Part shown: piece by piece, positions 46,328 through 57,341 of the stretch
Numbering within the stretch: position 1 is the stretch's first letter
Layout of the letters: the number at the start of each line of letters is the position of its first letter
Translations under genes and position numbers: made by a program
Notes under the pieces: generated by a model
Databases searched by the model: none
What the model saw: only the letters and a program-made list of their open reading frames with translations
What the model was told of the DNA's origin: nothing
Source: Hyposmocoma kahamanoa
Lineage: Eukaryota; Arthropoda; Insecta; Lepidoptera; Cosmopterigidae
Length of the DNA stretch: 64,000 nt
NCBI RefSeq assembly: GCF_003589595.1
Contig: NW_020654080.1
Location: forward strand, 4,417,065-4,481,064
Reading direction: 5' to 3'

Positions 46328-46545
46328 TTCTAGGGTCGGCGGACTAAATCATAAGTCAAAATCCAACGTCATTCATTTAAATTAACACATCTACTGGCTA
46401 AAGCACATAAGTCAAATTCATTTGTTACTTCACAAATTTTGAACTTTATTCTAGAGGTTATTTAACTTCCAACACAAAAAAATATATATTAACAAATAAA
46501 GCACTTTTTTGACTTATGTTCTTTATTAGTCTGCTGACCCTAGAA
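46328..46545. mobile_element. 218-bp MITE with about 35-bp TIRs
   Basis: Left TTCTAGGGTCGGCGGACT...CATAAGTCAAAA mirrors right TTTTTTGACTTATG...AGTCTGCTGACCCTAGAA. Flanks do not show a clear duplication. The interior repeats ATAAGTCAAA once more. No coding capacity. Confidence 0.8.
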
Positions 46546-47014
46546 TCAAAACTTAATGTACTTTAATTTTAATTTAAAAAAAAAAAACAATATCGTTTTC
46601 AATGAGTGTCAATCGCGATAACCTACTTTTCGATGCAGTCATAATCTTTAGGTACGTGGCCCACCGCACTAAATGCTGTAAATCCATGGCCACCCTTGTT
46701 TTAATCGCGAATGCGGCCCCCTCGATAACCCCGAATTATTTATCATACTATTATTATACCGACAGCTAACTGGCCAGCGTTATATGTATACGGAATAGAT
46801 CAAATTACCATAATCCACACTTATTATTATTTGTTCTGGAACTTCGAATTCAGAATTTGTGTTATGTAGGAGTCAACACACAAACAAGTCGCTTTTGATT
46901 CCTAGAAAAGTGGCACTATTGGTGACTTTTGTGAACAATGTCCAAGTTCGTGTCATCACTATAAGGAAATAGTTTTTTAACATGGTGAACATTTTGTGAC
47001 CAACTCACTTTTAG
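46546..47014. other. No gene seen
   Basis: AT-rich with no recognisable element. Confidence 0.4.
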
Positions 47015-47195
47015 AGCTCATTGTCGGCCAGTAATTTTGGGATTACTGCGTTCTAATTTTAAAGGTTTGAGGGTGCTGGCGAAACTACAGGCTCGTGGAG
47101 GTTGTCAACTTTATTTCTCACGATGACGGACGCAATCGCGGTGCACCTCAAGTCTTTGCAATTTAAAGTTTTGAGTGGAGTGGCACTGGGTAGCC
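47015..47195 (+). repeat. SINE-A copy, decayed middle part
   Basis: CCAGTAATTTTGGGATTACTG, GGGTGCTGGCGAAACTACAG, CAATTTAAAGTTTTGAGTGG. Both ends are lost. Confidence 0.7.
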
Positions 47196-47234
47196 GCATC
47201 ACTTACGAGTTATATTATATACTACCTCAGCGCG

Positions 47235-47500
47235 AATTCAAATTTTTCCCATAGTAATACGGTTTTATTTTGCTTGGATCGACCGGCAGGGACTTTGGGA
47301 CAGGGACAGGGCAGGCACTGGCTTTATTTCAGAATTAATTCTTTTTACGAACGTAATCAAAGCCATTTGAAAACTGTATGTCGTATAATACACGTGTTGT
47401 ATTTAGTTCAGTTGATACAAACAAAATTATTACTACGTGCAAAATACCTATTGAATACAGAGGTTTTCTTGTAAGTTTGTGTTTTTTTTTCTGTCGCGAA
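47235..47500 (+). repeat. Decayed repeat paired with 28545-28740
   Basis: Same order of shared blocks as the 28.5 kb copy, with an extra GC-rich stretch (GGGACAGGGACAGGGCAGG) near 47298. The 99-codon frame over it is not conserved in the other copy. Confidence 0.45.
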
Positions 47501-48021
47501 AATTTAAAAATACGTTAAAATACAAAACGCAAGGGCAATTTTCACAGCTCTGACAGACGAATGGTACCTGGTTAGGTTTCGTTAAGTTTTTGGGAGCCCT
47601 GTTGAATATTTTCAATTGGACTTGATTTAATTTTCAAGTTGAATAAAATTTAATAGTAAAATCGTAAAAGTTTATCACCCCACAGTTAATTTCCTTTATT
47701 TTCGTCTCGTCCGTCACTTACAGTAGGCACCTATTTGGTTTTACTGTACTTCTTGGTGGTATTATGGTCAATCTATTGCTTTTAAGTAGAATAAGTTAAT
47801 TTCCTGGTGGTACAGGATGCTGTACTAAATAAAATACGTTTTCGAACGTTTGATATCACTCGGAGTAGATGGTGGGATTATCTTTATACAATTTCCACTC
47901 CTAAATGACTTTGAAAAAGATTATTCAGCCTTTATAAAATATGTGTTTTTCTAAATGCTTTTTTTCCTTAAAGCAAATATTAAAAAGAAATATATTTTCC
48001 TTAAGTCAAGTATTAAACAAT
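47501..48021. other. No gene seen
   Basis: AT-rich with no recognisable element. Confidence 0.4.
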
Positions 48022-48117
48022 TAACCGACCTCAAAATAAGGAAGAGGTTCTCAATTCGTCCTATTAAAATTTGAAGAAAATATACCACCTCTAAGGGTGG
48101 CAAACTAAGGGATGAAT
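48022..48117 (+). mobile_element. MITE-G copy 2, partial, cut by SINE-B
   Basis: AACCGACCTCAAAATAAGG to CCTCTAAGGGTGGCAAACTAAG. The right TIR is absent. It is continuous with an inverted SINE-B. Confidence 0.7.
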
Positions 48118-48312
48118 GCGGTTTCGCGCACACATTCGTAGCCCCGCAGTAGGGAAGCCCTGTATCGCGGGTGCCATGGACACAGATAACCACAAATTGC
48201 ACCCGAACTCACTTGAGAAATAAATGTAGGCCATTCAAATATGTCTCCCAGCCCGAGAATCGAATCCTGGACCTCTGCGTGGCAGTCCAGCATGGTAAGG
48301 CTCAACTCAACG
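48118..48312 (-). repeat. SINE-B copy 5
   Basis: The inverse shows a B-box-like GGATTCGATTCTCGG, GAGACATATTTGAATGGCC and GTCCATGGCACCCGCGATAC. Head and tail are recognisable. Confidence 0.8.
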
Positions 48313-48429
48313 CGCGGAGTCGAGGCGTCGCGTCGCGTCCTGTTTTTCGCCTATATCATATTCATCTTTATTTTCCCATTATTAAGTTACAAATTTTTGT
48401 TATGCAAATATGGAGTCGCGTGTTACTTG

Positions 48430-48430
<1 letters not shown>

Positions 48431-48461
<31 letters not shown>
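48431..48461. repeat. (AT)n microsatellite
   Basis: About 15 AT units in a row. Confidence 0.95.
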
Positions 48462-48465
<4 letters not shown>

Positions 48466-49119
48466 TGCCGTCAGTCGCTATTGGGTGCTTGGCAACATCG
48501 CACCTGTGTCAAATTTTCTCCGCCTTTCCTAATTTTATACGCGTGGTCGCGAGGGGTGACCCTCCTCACCTCACCTCCTAAAATCCACCACTCACGCCTT
48601 AACCCCTTTTTAGAAGTCTGGAATGTTTGGCATTCCTATTATTAAGACAAATTCTTTCGCTGTACCACTTTTGGCCATTTACACTTTCCTTTTAAATTTG
48701 AATACAAATCAATGGAACAATTGCAATTTTGTATTGGATGTTGTGTTTTGTAAGTAGTAATTTATATTTCTAATAATAGGAATCCAATGTTAAGGTTTCC
48801 TGTTATTTATAAATAATCTTTCCGGATTTTTGCGTCACTCCCCTATAGTAACGGCAGCCTAGCAACAACATGGCGTCACCACGCGTAAAGAACGAAGTCC
48901 CCACGCCGCGAGTACAAGGTCACGGAGGACATAAGACGTGTGTAGCTTTGGGAATATGGAATTACATATTTCGCATTAAGTACTTTTGTATACTGTTGTT
49001 GTTATAGACGAAACAAGAATATTACGTCATTATACATTTACGTATATGACGAATATATATTTCGCACCCTTCTTGGTGTAATGACAGGTTTAAATATACA
49101 ATACATACACTTTTTAAAA
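48462..49119. other. No gene seen
   Basis: A moderately GC-balanced stretch to about 48640, then AT-rich. The 134-codon frame ending at 48645 is built partly on the AT repeat. Confidence 0.4.
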
Positions 49120-49357
49120 TTATAATATCAAGTGACGGGACGAACAAGTCGTGCGCCTGGTGGTAAGCGACACGCCTGTCCATAACAGCTGCAGAGGTTT
49201 AAATCGTAAAGATCTTCGGCGCACTGCCACTGCGCCCGTCAACCTGAGACACAAGTTGACAAGTCCCAAGTGTCTGTAATTTCACATTACTGCTTGTCGG
49301 CAGAAATATGTATTCCCTGGATGGACACTTTCACAAGGAGTTCTACTGCTACTAAAT
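49120..49357 (-). repeat. SINE-A copy, minus strand, left half of a head-to-head pair
   Basis: The inverse runs from AGTAGAACTCCTTGTGAAAG (49355) to CACTTGATATTATAATT (49123). A central block is missing. Confidence 0.85.
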
Positions 49358-49640
49358 TAGCTACTTGTGAAAGGAGTCGTCCAGGGAAGTACTGCCATTA
49401 TGCCTATTTTTACTGTAAAGCAGTAATGTGAGCATTACTGCGTTCCGGTTTTGAAGAGCCCTAGTGAAGCTAAAGCATATTGAAATTGTCATGTTTTGGA
49501 GTGACGAGTACAGTGTCAATGCTGCTCAAAACTTTGCGATGAAAGCTCGTGAGTCTACAACTACAACTCTCATGGGTAGGTGTGTCGTTTATCACCAGTC
49601 ACACGAGTTTTTCGTCGCAGCTCGTGATATCAGAAAACAA
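49358..49640 (+). repeat. SINE-A copy, plus strand, right half of a head-to-head pair
   Basis: CTACTTGTGAAAGGAGTCG to CGTGATATCAGAAAACAA. It starts a few bases after the head of the inverted copy, giving a 520-bp interrupted palindrome. Confidence 0.85.
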
Positions 49641-50180
49641 TATCTTCCTCTGTAACAATGTCGATAATAGTACAATAGTCCGTATTTTCCCTAAAAATCC
49701 TGAACAAAATAATACATTAGATAGAAGAATTGTATTATGTATATTGTAACTTAAAAATTACATACCACCTTTTACAAAGAATGTTAAAATGTCAACCGCC
49801 CTCTAGCGCTATATAATTATAGTAGATATTTCTTGCTTCAAATACTTTGTTCACGTGAACGCTAAGTCGATCGTCTGTATAAAATAATTTTCAACACAAA
49901 AATTTATATAAATTATTAGATATTAGTAGCCTAGGGTTGTGGGAGATGATTTTTTAAACCTGCCCAAAAATTGACATTAAACTTAAATGTAACACGTTTC
50001 GTGTGTATTATCCGTAAATGTTTATATTTATAAATATTCATATTTCCTGTTTGTTATGTAAAGTCGTTTGTTTGCTAACCCAAAGTCATGTTAAGTGCAA
50101 ATTAGTTTTTATTATACGTCGGTAAACTTTGAGATTCCGAAAATTCTTTTGCCTTTACTTTTTACTCGACTACGTTGAAG
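49641..50180. other. No gene seen
   Basis: AT-rich with no recognisable element. Confidence 0.4.
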
Positions 50181-50183
50181 TTA

Positions 50184-50543
50184 GGCTGTTTCCTGACTTG
50201 TCGGTTGCGGTGCGGTATCGGTAAGCTCGGTATACTCAGTACCGAAAGCTTACCGAGCGCCTATATTTCCATGTGCGCTTCCTGCATGGCGCGGTGGGAA
50301 GGGATGATTTCGGGTCACCGCGTTTCGGTATGTTCGTCCAGGCGCCGCTCGACATTTACTGCGCGCATACCTAGCAAACATGATCTCGAGAACGACATTG
50401 TCTCGCGACGTCACAAGCGGTACCGCAGAATTTTATACCGAGAAAATAACGACCCGTGCGTAGATGAAGGCGTTACGGTATCATTTCGGTACGGAGCATA
50501 CCAATACCGCACCTCTACCGTAACGACAAATCAGGAAACGGTC
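50184..50543. mobile_element. 360-bp PIF/Harbinger-type MITE (H3)
   Basis: Left GGCTGTTTCCTGACTTGTCG and the inverse of the right end GACCGTTTCCTGATTTGTCG are near-identical TIRs. TTA flanks both sides (50181-50183 and 50544-50546). The interior is rich in CGGTA/TACCG inverted motifs (for example CGGTAAGCTCGGTA against TACCGAAAGCTTACCG). No transposase is present; the 136-codon frame across it is incidental. Confidence 0.8.
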
Positions 50544-50546
50544 TTA

Positions 50547-51150
50547 GTTTGGCAGACTTTTATTAACTTGAATTTAGTGTTTTAGCTCCCTGGTTTAGCT
50601 TTCCTAGTTTATCTGTCGCTTAAAAGCTTAACTTGCAATGCCGCGGATCGACTTACGGTCGCCATTTTGGCCCAATTTTCCTAAATCTCTGAACTTTCTT
50701 AGACATGTTTCACCACTGTGTTTCTCTTGGTTGTTACCAAGAGGTATTGTTGCTTCTCCTTGGTGTGCCATCTGTTACCGGACATCGGCTGTCATAATGG
50801 CTACTTGGGTTTGTGAAATATAGCGTGAAATATATATATGAAAAAGCAGCGCATTCACGTAGCGCGCCGCGGGTTGTCGCGCGCGATTCATGTTAGAATG
50901 GAAGGTGTTTCAAAAACGATGTCAAGTAGTAGATAAATGTTTACTTTTGTGGTTATGGTACACAAACAAGAGTGACTCAAATTCTAGATTGTTCAGCATT
51001 TCATTTCCATTTCATAATCATACTCCCGTGTTCGAGATATCCATCCGCGATATTTTTTTATAAAAATATCATTAAGTTAGTACTGCATTTAACAAAGGTT
51101 ATTTCGATATAGTACGAGAATACTGCGATAAACTCAAATTTTTCATTTTA
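50547..51150. other. No gene proven; mixed GC stretch 50620-50900
   Basis: CGGTCGCCATTTTGGCC (about 50657) and the GC-rich CGTAGCGCGCCGCGGG (about 50859) after a run of ATATATATG could be promoter-like. No exon follows, so I make no promoter call. Confidence 0.3.
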
Positions 51151-51392
51151 ACTGACTTTAAAAAAGAAGGAGGTTCTCAATTCGACTGTTTTTTTGTTTT
51201 TTTTTTAATTCTGCTTCGCGATAACTCGTGTGAACCGATTTTGATGATTCTTTTTTTGTTGGAAAGAAGTTACCTCAGATGTGGTCCTATTTAAATTTGA
51301 AGAAAATATTCTACCTCTAAGGGCGGCAAACTAAGGGATGAATGACTTTTGGGGTCGGTTTTTTTAGTACTCTGTACTGTGATTATTTCAAA
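51151..51392 (+). mobile_element. MITE-G copy 3, short form
   Basis: AACTGACTTTAAAAAAGAAGG to GGGGTCGGTTTTTTTAGTAC, with CTACCTCTAAGGGCGGC inside. Confidence 0.8.
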
Positions 51393-51605
51393 TTATGTTT
51401 ACAACTAAAATAGTAATGTGACAACCCTACGCCGACCAGGTGGAAGTAACCCTACAGTATTCTATTTTCTCAGTGTCCCTCCCCAAACGTCGTATTTCGG
51501 CTGTCGCCTGGTTTTATTCAGTTTCCTTTTGCCTTTGGTGTAGACCGGACGCTTTCAAGCGACTTGGAAGTATATAGAGTTGCTATTACATCTTATTATT
51601 ATACA

Positions 51606-51850
51606 ATGGGACAAAAGTCGCTAAAGTCACAGGCACGAAAGATAATTTACAGCGTGTATTTGTATTGAAAAAGCCGGTACGTTCAAGAAAGATAGCGATG
51701 GTTATTTTCAAAAAGTTCAAAAAAGTGTTTCTGTAGATTGTGGTGTGTCAATCGGAACAGGAAAGAACATTTTAAAAGAATATGATAAAAAAGATAAATC
51801 TGTTCCTTTTCAGTCGCCTAAATACCTGTTCGAGTGGCGCGGAAAGTAAA
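51606..51850 (+). pseudogene. IS630/Tc1-like transposase N-terminal fragment
   Basis: From the ATG at 51606 the frame reads MGQKSLKSQARKIIYSVY. After one frameshift near 51665 it continues DGYFQKVQKSVSVDCGVSIG and GKNILKEYDKKDK, then stops after WRGK. An ARKIIYxVY helix followed by a V...TGVS-type recognition helix matches the DNA-binding N-terminus of arthropod IS630-like transposases. The DDE domain is absent. Copy A keeps only the first few codons. The assignment is moderate and is supported by the element ends. Confidence 0.5.
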
Positions 51851-52007
51851 TATTCCATCGATGTCGAACATACTAACATAGCTATGTTAGATAAAGAAAT
51901 GCGATCACATACGGACTGAATTGAAATGATTAATGACCGGAAATGTATTCATTTTTAGTTATGTATAACTTGCTTATTCACATGGAATAAATGTTATTAA
52001 TCAGTAC

Positions 52008-52415
52008 AGAGTACTAAAAAAACCGACCTCAAAAGTACGTGGAATTACGTCTATTTGCTAAGTTTTATTGAAATATCCCCTAGTTCGCCACTATACAGGA
52101 CATGACACTGGAGATAATAAATATAGGTTCTCACTACGACACTACTCAAAGTATATTGAGAGAAAAACGCCCTGAATTGGAGAAATAGCAAAATCAACCA
52201 TTTATAAAAATGAATCCTCATGCGTGAACAGCCATCCTTCGAGGTGGATGATTTTCTTCAAAATGAAAAGGGACCACTATGGCAGTACCCCCTTTCCAAC
52301 AAAAAAAGAATCATGAAAATCGGTTCACAAATACCGGAGTTATCGCGTAACATACATACAAAAAAAACATACTGTCGAATTGAGACCTCCTCCTTTTTTG
52401 AAGTCGGTTAAAAAT
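52008..52415 (-). mobile_element. MITE-G copy 4, long form, nested in the Tc1/mariner copy
   Basis: Left GAGTACTAAAAAAACCGACC and right TTTTTGAAGTCGGTTAAAAA are inverted. It shares CATTTATAAAAATGAATCCTC and GTTCGCCACTATACAGGACA in inverse with 58860-59300. The 63-codon frame at 52220 lies inside it and is not a gene. Confidence 0.8.
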
Positions 52416-52605
52416 AGGGAAATACTTTTACAGCTCTGTATAGTTTACTCTGGAATCAAAACAAAATAACAATAAAGTGCTTTGTTCAAAATTGTAGTTA
52501 TTATAGCTTTTAAATCTAATAATTAATGGGCATAGAAATTAATATTCAGGTGCTTTCGGAAATCCGCTGATTGCTGAGGGACATTGCGAAAATAGAAACA
52601 CTGTA

Positions 52606-53689
52606 CTTGTCTTCTACTATGCTTTTACTTACGCCTTGAAAATCTTAATCTAATAAGAACGCAATATATTCGTGTAATTTAATAGAACCCAGTAATAGGT
52701 ACTATAATTTGGGCTCGTGTAATTTTTTTTGTTTCGCAGCCGTAATAGCCCAAAAATTAAATTTATATCGTGTAAAATAACCTCTATAAGCAAGGCCAAA
52801 TTAAAAAAATTTTATATTTATTTCTTTACATCACGTTTCTTGTAAAGCACTATAAGTAAATGGCCTCGAAGTGCAAAAAAGTAGGGAAACATTTCTCTAC
52901 GTATTTTTCGTGACTACATTTTAAAAAACAACAACAGTTTCTTTACTAAGTACTTATAAAAATATATTCACAAATGGTATATGGAGAAAAATTTACAACG
53001 ACAATACGTGCAACCGTTCCGAAATATCGGGAAAATAAAAAGAAGTCATACCGTGGTAAGAAACCTGATACTAGTGATAATCACTCACGAATTGTGTTCA
53101 ATATTTTTATTGAAATCGCTTTAATTATATGGCTAGGTCCACAGTATGCCTTCTAGAAATACCGGAATGAATTTCGTCTTGTTTTCATTAAAATTACTGG
53201 ACGACAAACAGCGGACTTCAAATATCCCTCGAAATAACGAAACCCGTTTACGGGCTTACTTATACAGGTTGTTGTAATTGGTAACTGTATTGAAATTTTA
53301 TATTCATAATATTTTTGAAAACGCTTAATTAGATTTGACTTAATTATTACTTACTTACTTTGCTCGTTTATATGAACATTATTTTTGTGATTTTTCTAAT
53401 CTATTATTAATATTAAAACAGTTAATAGCTTTTGGCATAAACTGATATTATCGTAATTTGATATATCATACTCATACACGTCCCACTAAGCAGGGACTAC
53501 ACACATCTCTGCTTTGGTTTTGTGAACCCTTATCGCTATGCACGTTTCGTCGTGTTGGTTTTCTTCAACATTTAAGTCACCGTTTGAGGAGAATGCCTGT
53601 CGGTGGAAAGCAAAGCTAAGACTTTCTACTTAAAAGGCAAGCATTTGCCTATACGAACAGTAACAATGTACCATTCAACCACACCATTA
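52606..53689. other. No gene seen
   Basis: AT-rich. The 60-codon frame 52974-53156 has no domain. Confidence 0.4.
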
Positions 53690-53865
53690 CCTGGTCTCCA
53701 ACTAAGGAATGCTCTGTACTATGAATGTCAGAGCAATGGATTTCTGAATACTACCCAGAACCAATTTAATAAAGGTAACTTCTGAAATTAGTGATACCGG
53801 AAATCGAACACAGTAACGCCTAATTCAGCGCCGGCAGTGCAAACACATACGTTATGGTCTGAAAA
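53690..53865 (-). repeat. SINE-D copy 3, decayed
   Basis: The plus strand has CTGGTCTCCAACTAAGGAAT and CTCTGTACTATGAATGTCAG, the inverse of the SINE-D end. The head near 53850 is eroded. Confidence 0.65.
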
Positions 53866-54374
53866 AGAAACTATCAACCCCATCGACTGGTCATCAATTG
53901 GTCTTACTAGATTGCACGACTTATTGGACACCCTGTATAATACCCTCATCAGAGAGTAGACATGTAATATGGCGAAATTTAATTGACTTCGTAGATTCGG
54001 TTCTCGAAAGGGTGTTGTGAGTAGTGCCTCCAGAGTTTATTTCGTTAGTCAAGGCATTTTCCTAATCTGAGACTATACATGATTATGTATCTATTGTTCA
54101 GAGTACTTTTTGCGTCTATCTATTATATGTGTTTGATAAAATAATAAATATAAATTCATTTTTCATGAAAGACGTTTTGCATTGACCGCTGATTGCCTTG
54201 ACGTGAGCACCGTACGAAAGGGCGAGCCTAATGCTCTCAACCCGTAAAAAATGTACGATGGCGCCCAGGTAGACACGAACCTCGGCTCAGGACGGTACTG
54301 GAAACCTTCGCCAGAATGAATGTATGAATGAATGATGCAGTAGAATAGAATCTGCTCGAATACACTCTTTCTTG
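53866..54374. other. No gene seen
   Basis: AT-rich, then a balanced stretch 54180-54310 without a domain. Confidence 0.4.
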
Positions 54375-54555
54375 TAACCAGTGACGGGATGAATAAAACG
54401 TGTGTTTGAAGGGTACCACTGTGCCCGTCACCGTGGGACATGAATTGAAAGTCCCATGTGCCTATAATTTCACCAGTACCCTTACACTTCAAAACCGGAA
54501 CGCAGAAATGCTCACATTACTGCTTTAAGTAAGTCTTTCACGGAGCATCCTCACC
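54375..54555 (-). repeat. SINE-A copy, minus strand, internally deleted
   Basis: CAGTGACGGGATGAATAAAA jumps to CCACTGTGCCCGTCACC, then CACCAGTACCCTTACACTTC and AAAACCGGAACGCAG, ending CTTTCACGGAGC. Confidence 0.75.
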
Positions 54556-54715
54556 GGCAAAGACGATTTCGTAAACTCCCAACTTCTACAAATTATCACT
54601 TGTCTTTTGTGTATTTCAAGTGACAGTGCGTTGCAAAAACGCTCAATGCCATCTAGCGAAGAACATGTGTATCACAGAACTGACACTGAATCTTTGTGTG
54701 TATCGTATCAATCTA
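54556..54715. other. Boundary sequence at the RTE 3' end
   Basis: CGTATCAATCTATCAACTTA just before the RTE C-terminus looks like a short TATCA-type tail, but it is too short to be sure. Confidence 0.4.
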
Positions 54716-55606
54716 TCAACTTATTGCAGCCCACTGCTGGACATAAGCCTCCCCAAGTGTACGCCATAGTGCCCGATCACCCGTTTTCCGCATCGAACCA
54801 CTACCCGCGACCTTCTTCAGATCGTCGGTCCATCTTGCAGGGGGACGGCCCACGTTATGTTTGCCGAGACGTGGTCTCCACTCGAGAATCCGTCTACTCC
54901 ATCGCTCATCGGTTCTACGACAGATGTGACCAGCCCACTGCCACTTCAGCTTGCTACATTCCTGGACGATGTCCATAACTTTAGTCTTATATATAACTTT
55001 GTTATAGATAACCTTGTTCCGGACTTTGTCTCCTAACGAGATATCCAGCATAGACCTTTCCATAACCCGCTGAGCGACGTGTATTCTGTGAGCCAGTTTC
55101 ACCATCATGTTCCACGTCTCGGCTCCGTAAATCATGACCGGTAGGACGCATTGGTTATAAACCGTGGTCTTCTGGCACTGTGGGAGTGGTGACGAGAAGA
55201 CATGACGCAGTTTTCCAAATGCTGCCCAACCCAGCTGCACTCTCCTAGCTATTTCACGCTCGAAGTTGTCTCTGCCTAGTTGCAGGGTTTGTCCGAGGTA
55301 GACGTATTCTCGGACAACTTTGAGCGTTTCGCCATTAATCGAAATCGGCTCCGAGATGACGAGCTCATTGAACAAGACCTTAGTCTTGTCCAAATTCATC
55401 CGAAAACCGACCGATAATGAGGCAGCGTTAAGACTGTTCAGCGTTTTCTGCAGATCCTGCAGCGATTCTGCCATTATAACGATGTCGTCGGCAAAGCGAA
55501 GGTGTGTGAGATTTTCGCCATTGACATTGATGCCCAATCCGGTCCAATCAACTGTCTTGAAGACGTCCTCCAGAATAAATTGAGAACAGTTTCGGAGAGA
55601 TAACAT
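54716..55606 (-). pseudogene. RTE reverse transcriptase, catalytic and C-terminal part
   Basis: A 296-codon frame with LTHLRFADDIVIMAESLQDL (catalytic FADD), GFRMNLDKTKVLF, EYVYLGQTLQL, VLPVMIYGAETWNM, KWQWAGHICRRTD, then GRPPARWTDDLKK and WRTLGEAYVQQWAAIS at the end. This is the classical order of RTE/BovB pol. A short in-frame duplication (KVIYNKVIY) is visible near 55020. The YxDD box is intact, but the upstream frame is broken, so no active enzyme can be made. Confidence 0.88.
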
Positions 55607-56002
55607 CTCCCTGTCTCACGCCTCTGTGCAACTGGATGGGTCTTGTCTTGTTGCTTTGTACTTGGACGGACATCGTGGCCTTGCTGTACAGATTTCTCAG
55701 CACCTCTACGTACCGTCAATCGACTTGGCTTCGCTGCAAGGATTCCAGAGCAGCCCAGGTTTCGATGGAGTCGAAGGCTTTCTCGTAGTCCACAAATTTT
55801 AGACACAGTCGCTGATTATACTCTTCGGACTTCTGTATAATCTGCCGAACAGTGTGTATGTGGTCCACGGTGCTATTGCCTTTTCAAAACCCTGCCTGTT
55901 CCGGTGACTCGAAAGCGTCAAATTTTCTGTCGAGACGATTTGTGAGAACTCTCGAAAACAGCTTATAGACGTGGCTCAGGAGCGCGATAGGTCTGTAGTT
56001 CT

Positions 56003-57233
56003 TCAAGAGGGTTTTGTCTCGAGAAACAAAGCTACCACGCTTCTGCTCCACGCTTCCGGGGTAGTCCCATTGGCTATGACGGCGTTGAATAGCTCCTTGA
56101 GGTTTCTGAGCACTGGGTCTCCTTCTACCCTGAGAAGCTCAGAGGTTATTCCGTCTTCGCCGGGAGCCTTCCCATTATTAAGCTGTTTAAGAGCCCTCCC
56201 AATTTCGTCTTCGTCCACTTTTGGCAGATCGTGTATGAAGTGGCGTGAAAGTGTGACTTTTGGGTCGTTCGCGTTGGGTAGTGGCTTTGGAGTACGCGAG
56301 ACATACAGACCGCTGTAAAAGTCCTCGACTTCTGCGAGAATTTCTGGAACTGATGTGACAGTTTTACCGTACGAGGTATTTAGCTTCTTCAGTTGACATC
56401 TACCCAGTCCTTTTGTAAAGACTTCCGACCCCCGATTCCTCTCAATAGCTACTCGTCTGAGTTGCGTATTGAAGCTGCGGAGGTCGCGTCTCATCGACTT
56501 GCGACAGCGACTTGATGGTTTTGTTGAGTCGACGGGCATCTGACAAAGCTTCCTCTGGCATCTCGCATCGTGTCCTCATCAGTTCCAGAGTCTTAGTCGA
56601 GAGTTTGGACTTTTGGGCTCCTCGTTGTGTTCCGAAGTGCCTAATTTCCTCTTCGCGAATTACCCCTACCACACCTTCAAGGACCTTGTCAACATTTGCC
56701 GTGAATTCCAGCAACGCGAAGCGATTGCTCAGTTTCAACTGGAACGCTTCGGAGCCATGCATGCTTTGGAGCAGCGTTGGACGAATAAGACTCATCATAC
56801 GGCTTCTCTCGACCTTGAAGTCGATATTTAGGGTACCTCTTATGAGTCTGTGGTCGCTACCGGTATTGAACCTATTGACCATTGAGATATCCCTAAATAT
56901 ACACTTCTTGTCCGTCAAGATGAAGTCGATCTCGTTTTTCGTCATACCATTGGGGCTTTGCCTGATCCACTTCCTATGGGGCTTCTTCTTAAAGAAAGTT
57001 TTCATGCAAAACAGCCCCTGCATGTCCAGGAAGTTTACCAGCATTTGCCTCCTTTGGTTTCGCCGTCCAATGCCGTGTTGTCCGATGCACGATTCCTCGC
57101 ATTCGCGCACTGCCGCTATGGTTTTGAAGTCCCCTATAACGACGGTAAAGTGGGTCTTGGTGGTGCTGGAGCCTTCACACGGCTTCGACCTCACTGTCCG
57201 AATATGTCGACGTCGGCGCATATACATGTACAA
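56003..57233 (-). pseudogene. RTE endonuclease C-terminus and linker, frameshifted
   Basis: Two overlapping frames (56442-57233 and 56003-56539). The first has IGDFK (equivalent to GDFN), then MTKNEIDFILTD and FNTGSDHRLIRG, the last catalytic blocks of APE endonucleases. The second holds SYGKTVTSVPEILAEVEDFY and EIGRALKQLNNGKAPGEDGI leading into the RT. Plus-strand frames of 248 and 115 codons over the same bases are antisense shadows. Confidence 0.8.
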
Positions 57234-57341
57234 CCTTGAGATAATATCTCTCGGTTAGCTTCAGGACAAGGTACGCTACCCGGATCGATACACTGGATAC
57301 CTCCAGCACGTTGTCACGGAGAACTTTGTTGACAAGGAACC

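Larger units (their letters stand above)
51455..52603 (+). mobile_element. Tc1/mariner-type transposon, copy B
   Basis: Left CAGTATTCTATTTTCTCAGT and the inverse of the right end CAGTGTTTCTATTTTCGCAA form TIRs extending to GTCCCTC. TA lies on both sides (51453-51454 and 52604-52605), the duplication of IS630/Tc1/mariner elements. It carries a transposase fragment (51606-51850) and a nested MITE-G (about 52008-52415). Without the nested element it is about 740 bp, too short for a full transposase. Confidence 0.75.

Noticed and set aside
50620..50900. Possible promoter with ATATATATG and GC-rich block
   Set aside because: No downstream exon or initiator; the motif is weak in AT-rich DNA.
56512..57258. 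248-codon plus-strand ORF
   Set aside because: Antisense of the RTE endonuclease region; no similarity to a protein, while the minus strand reads as RTE pol.
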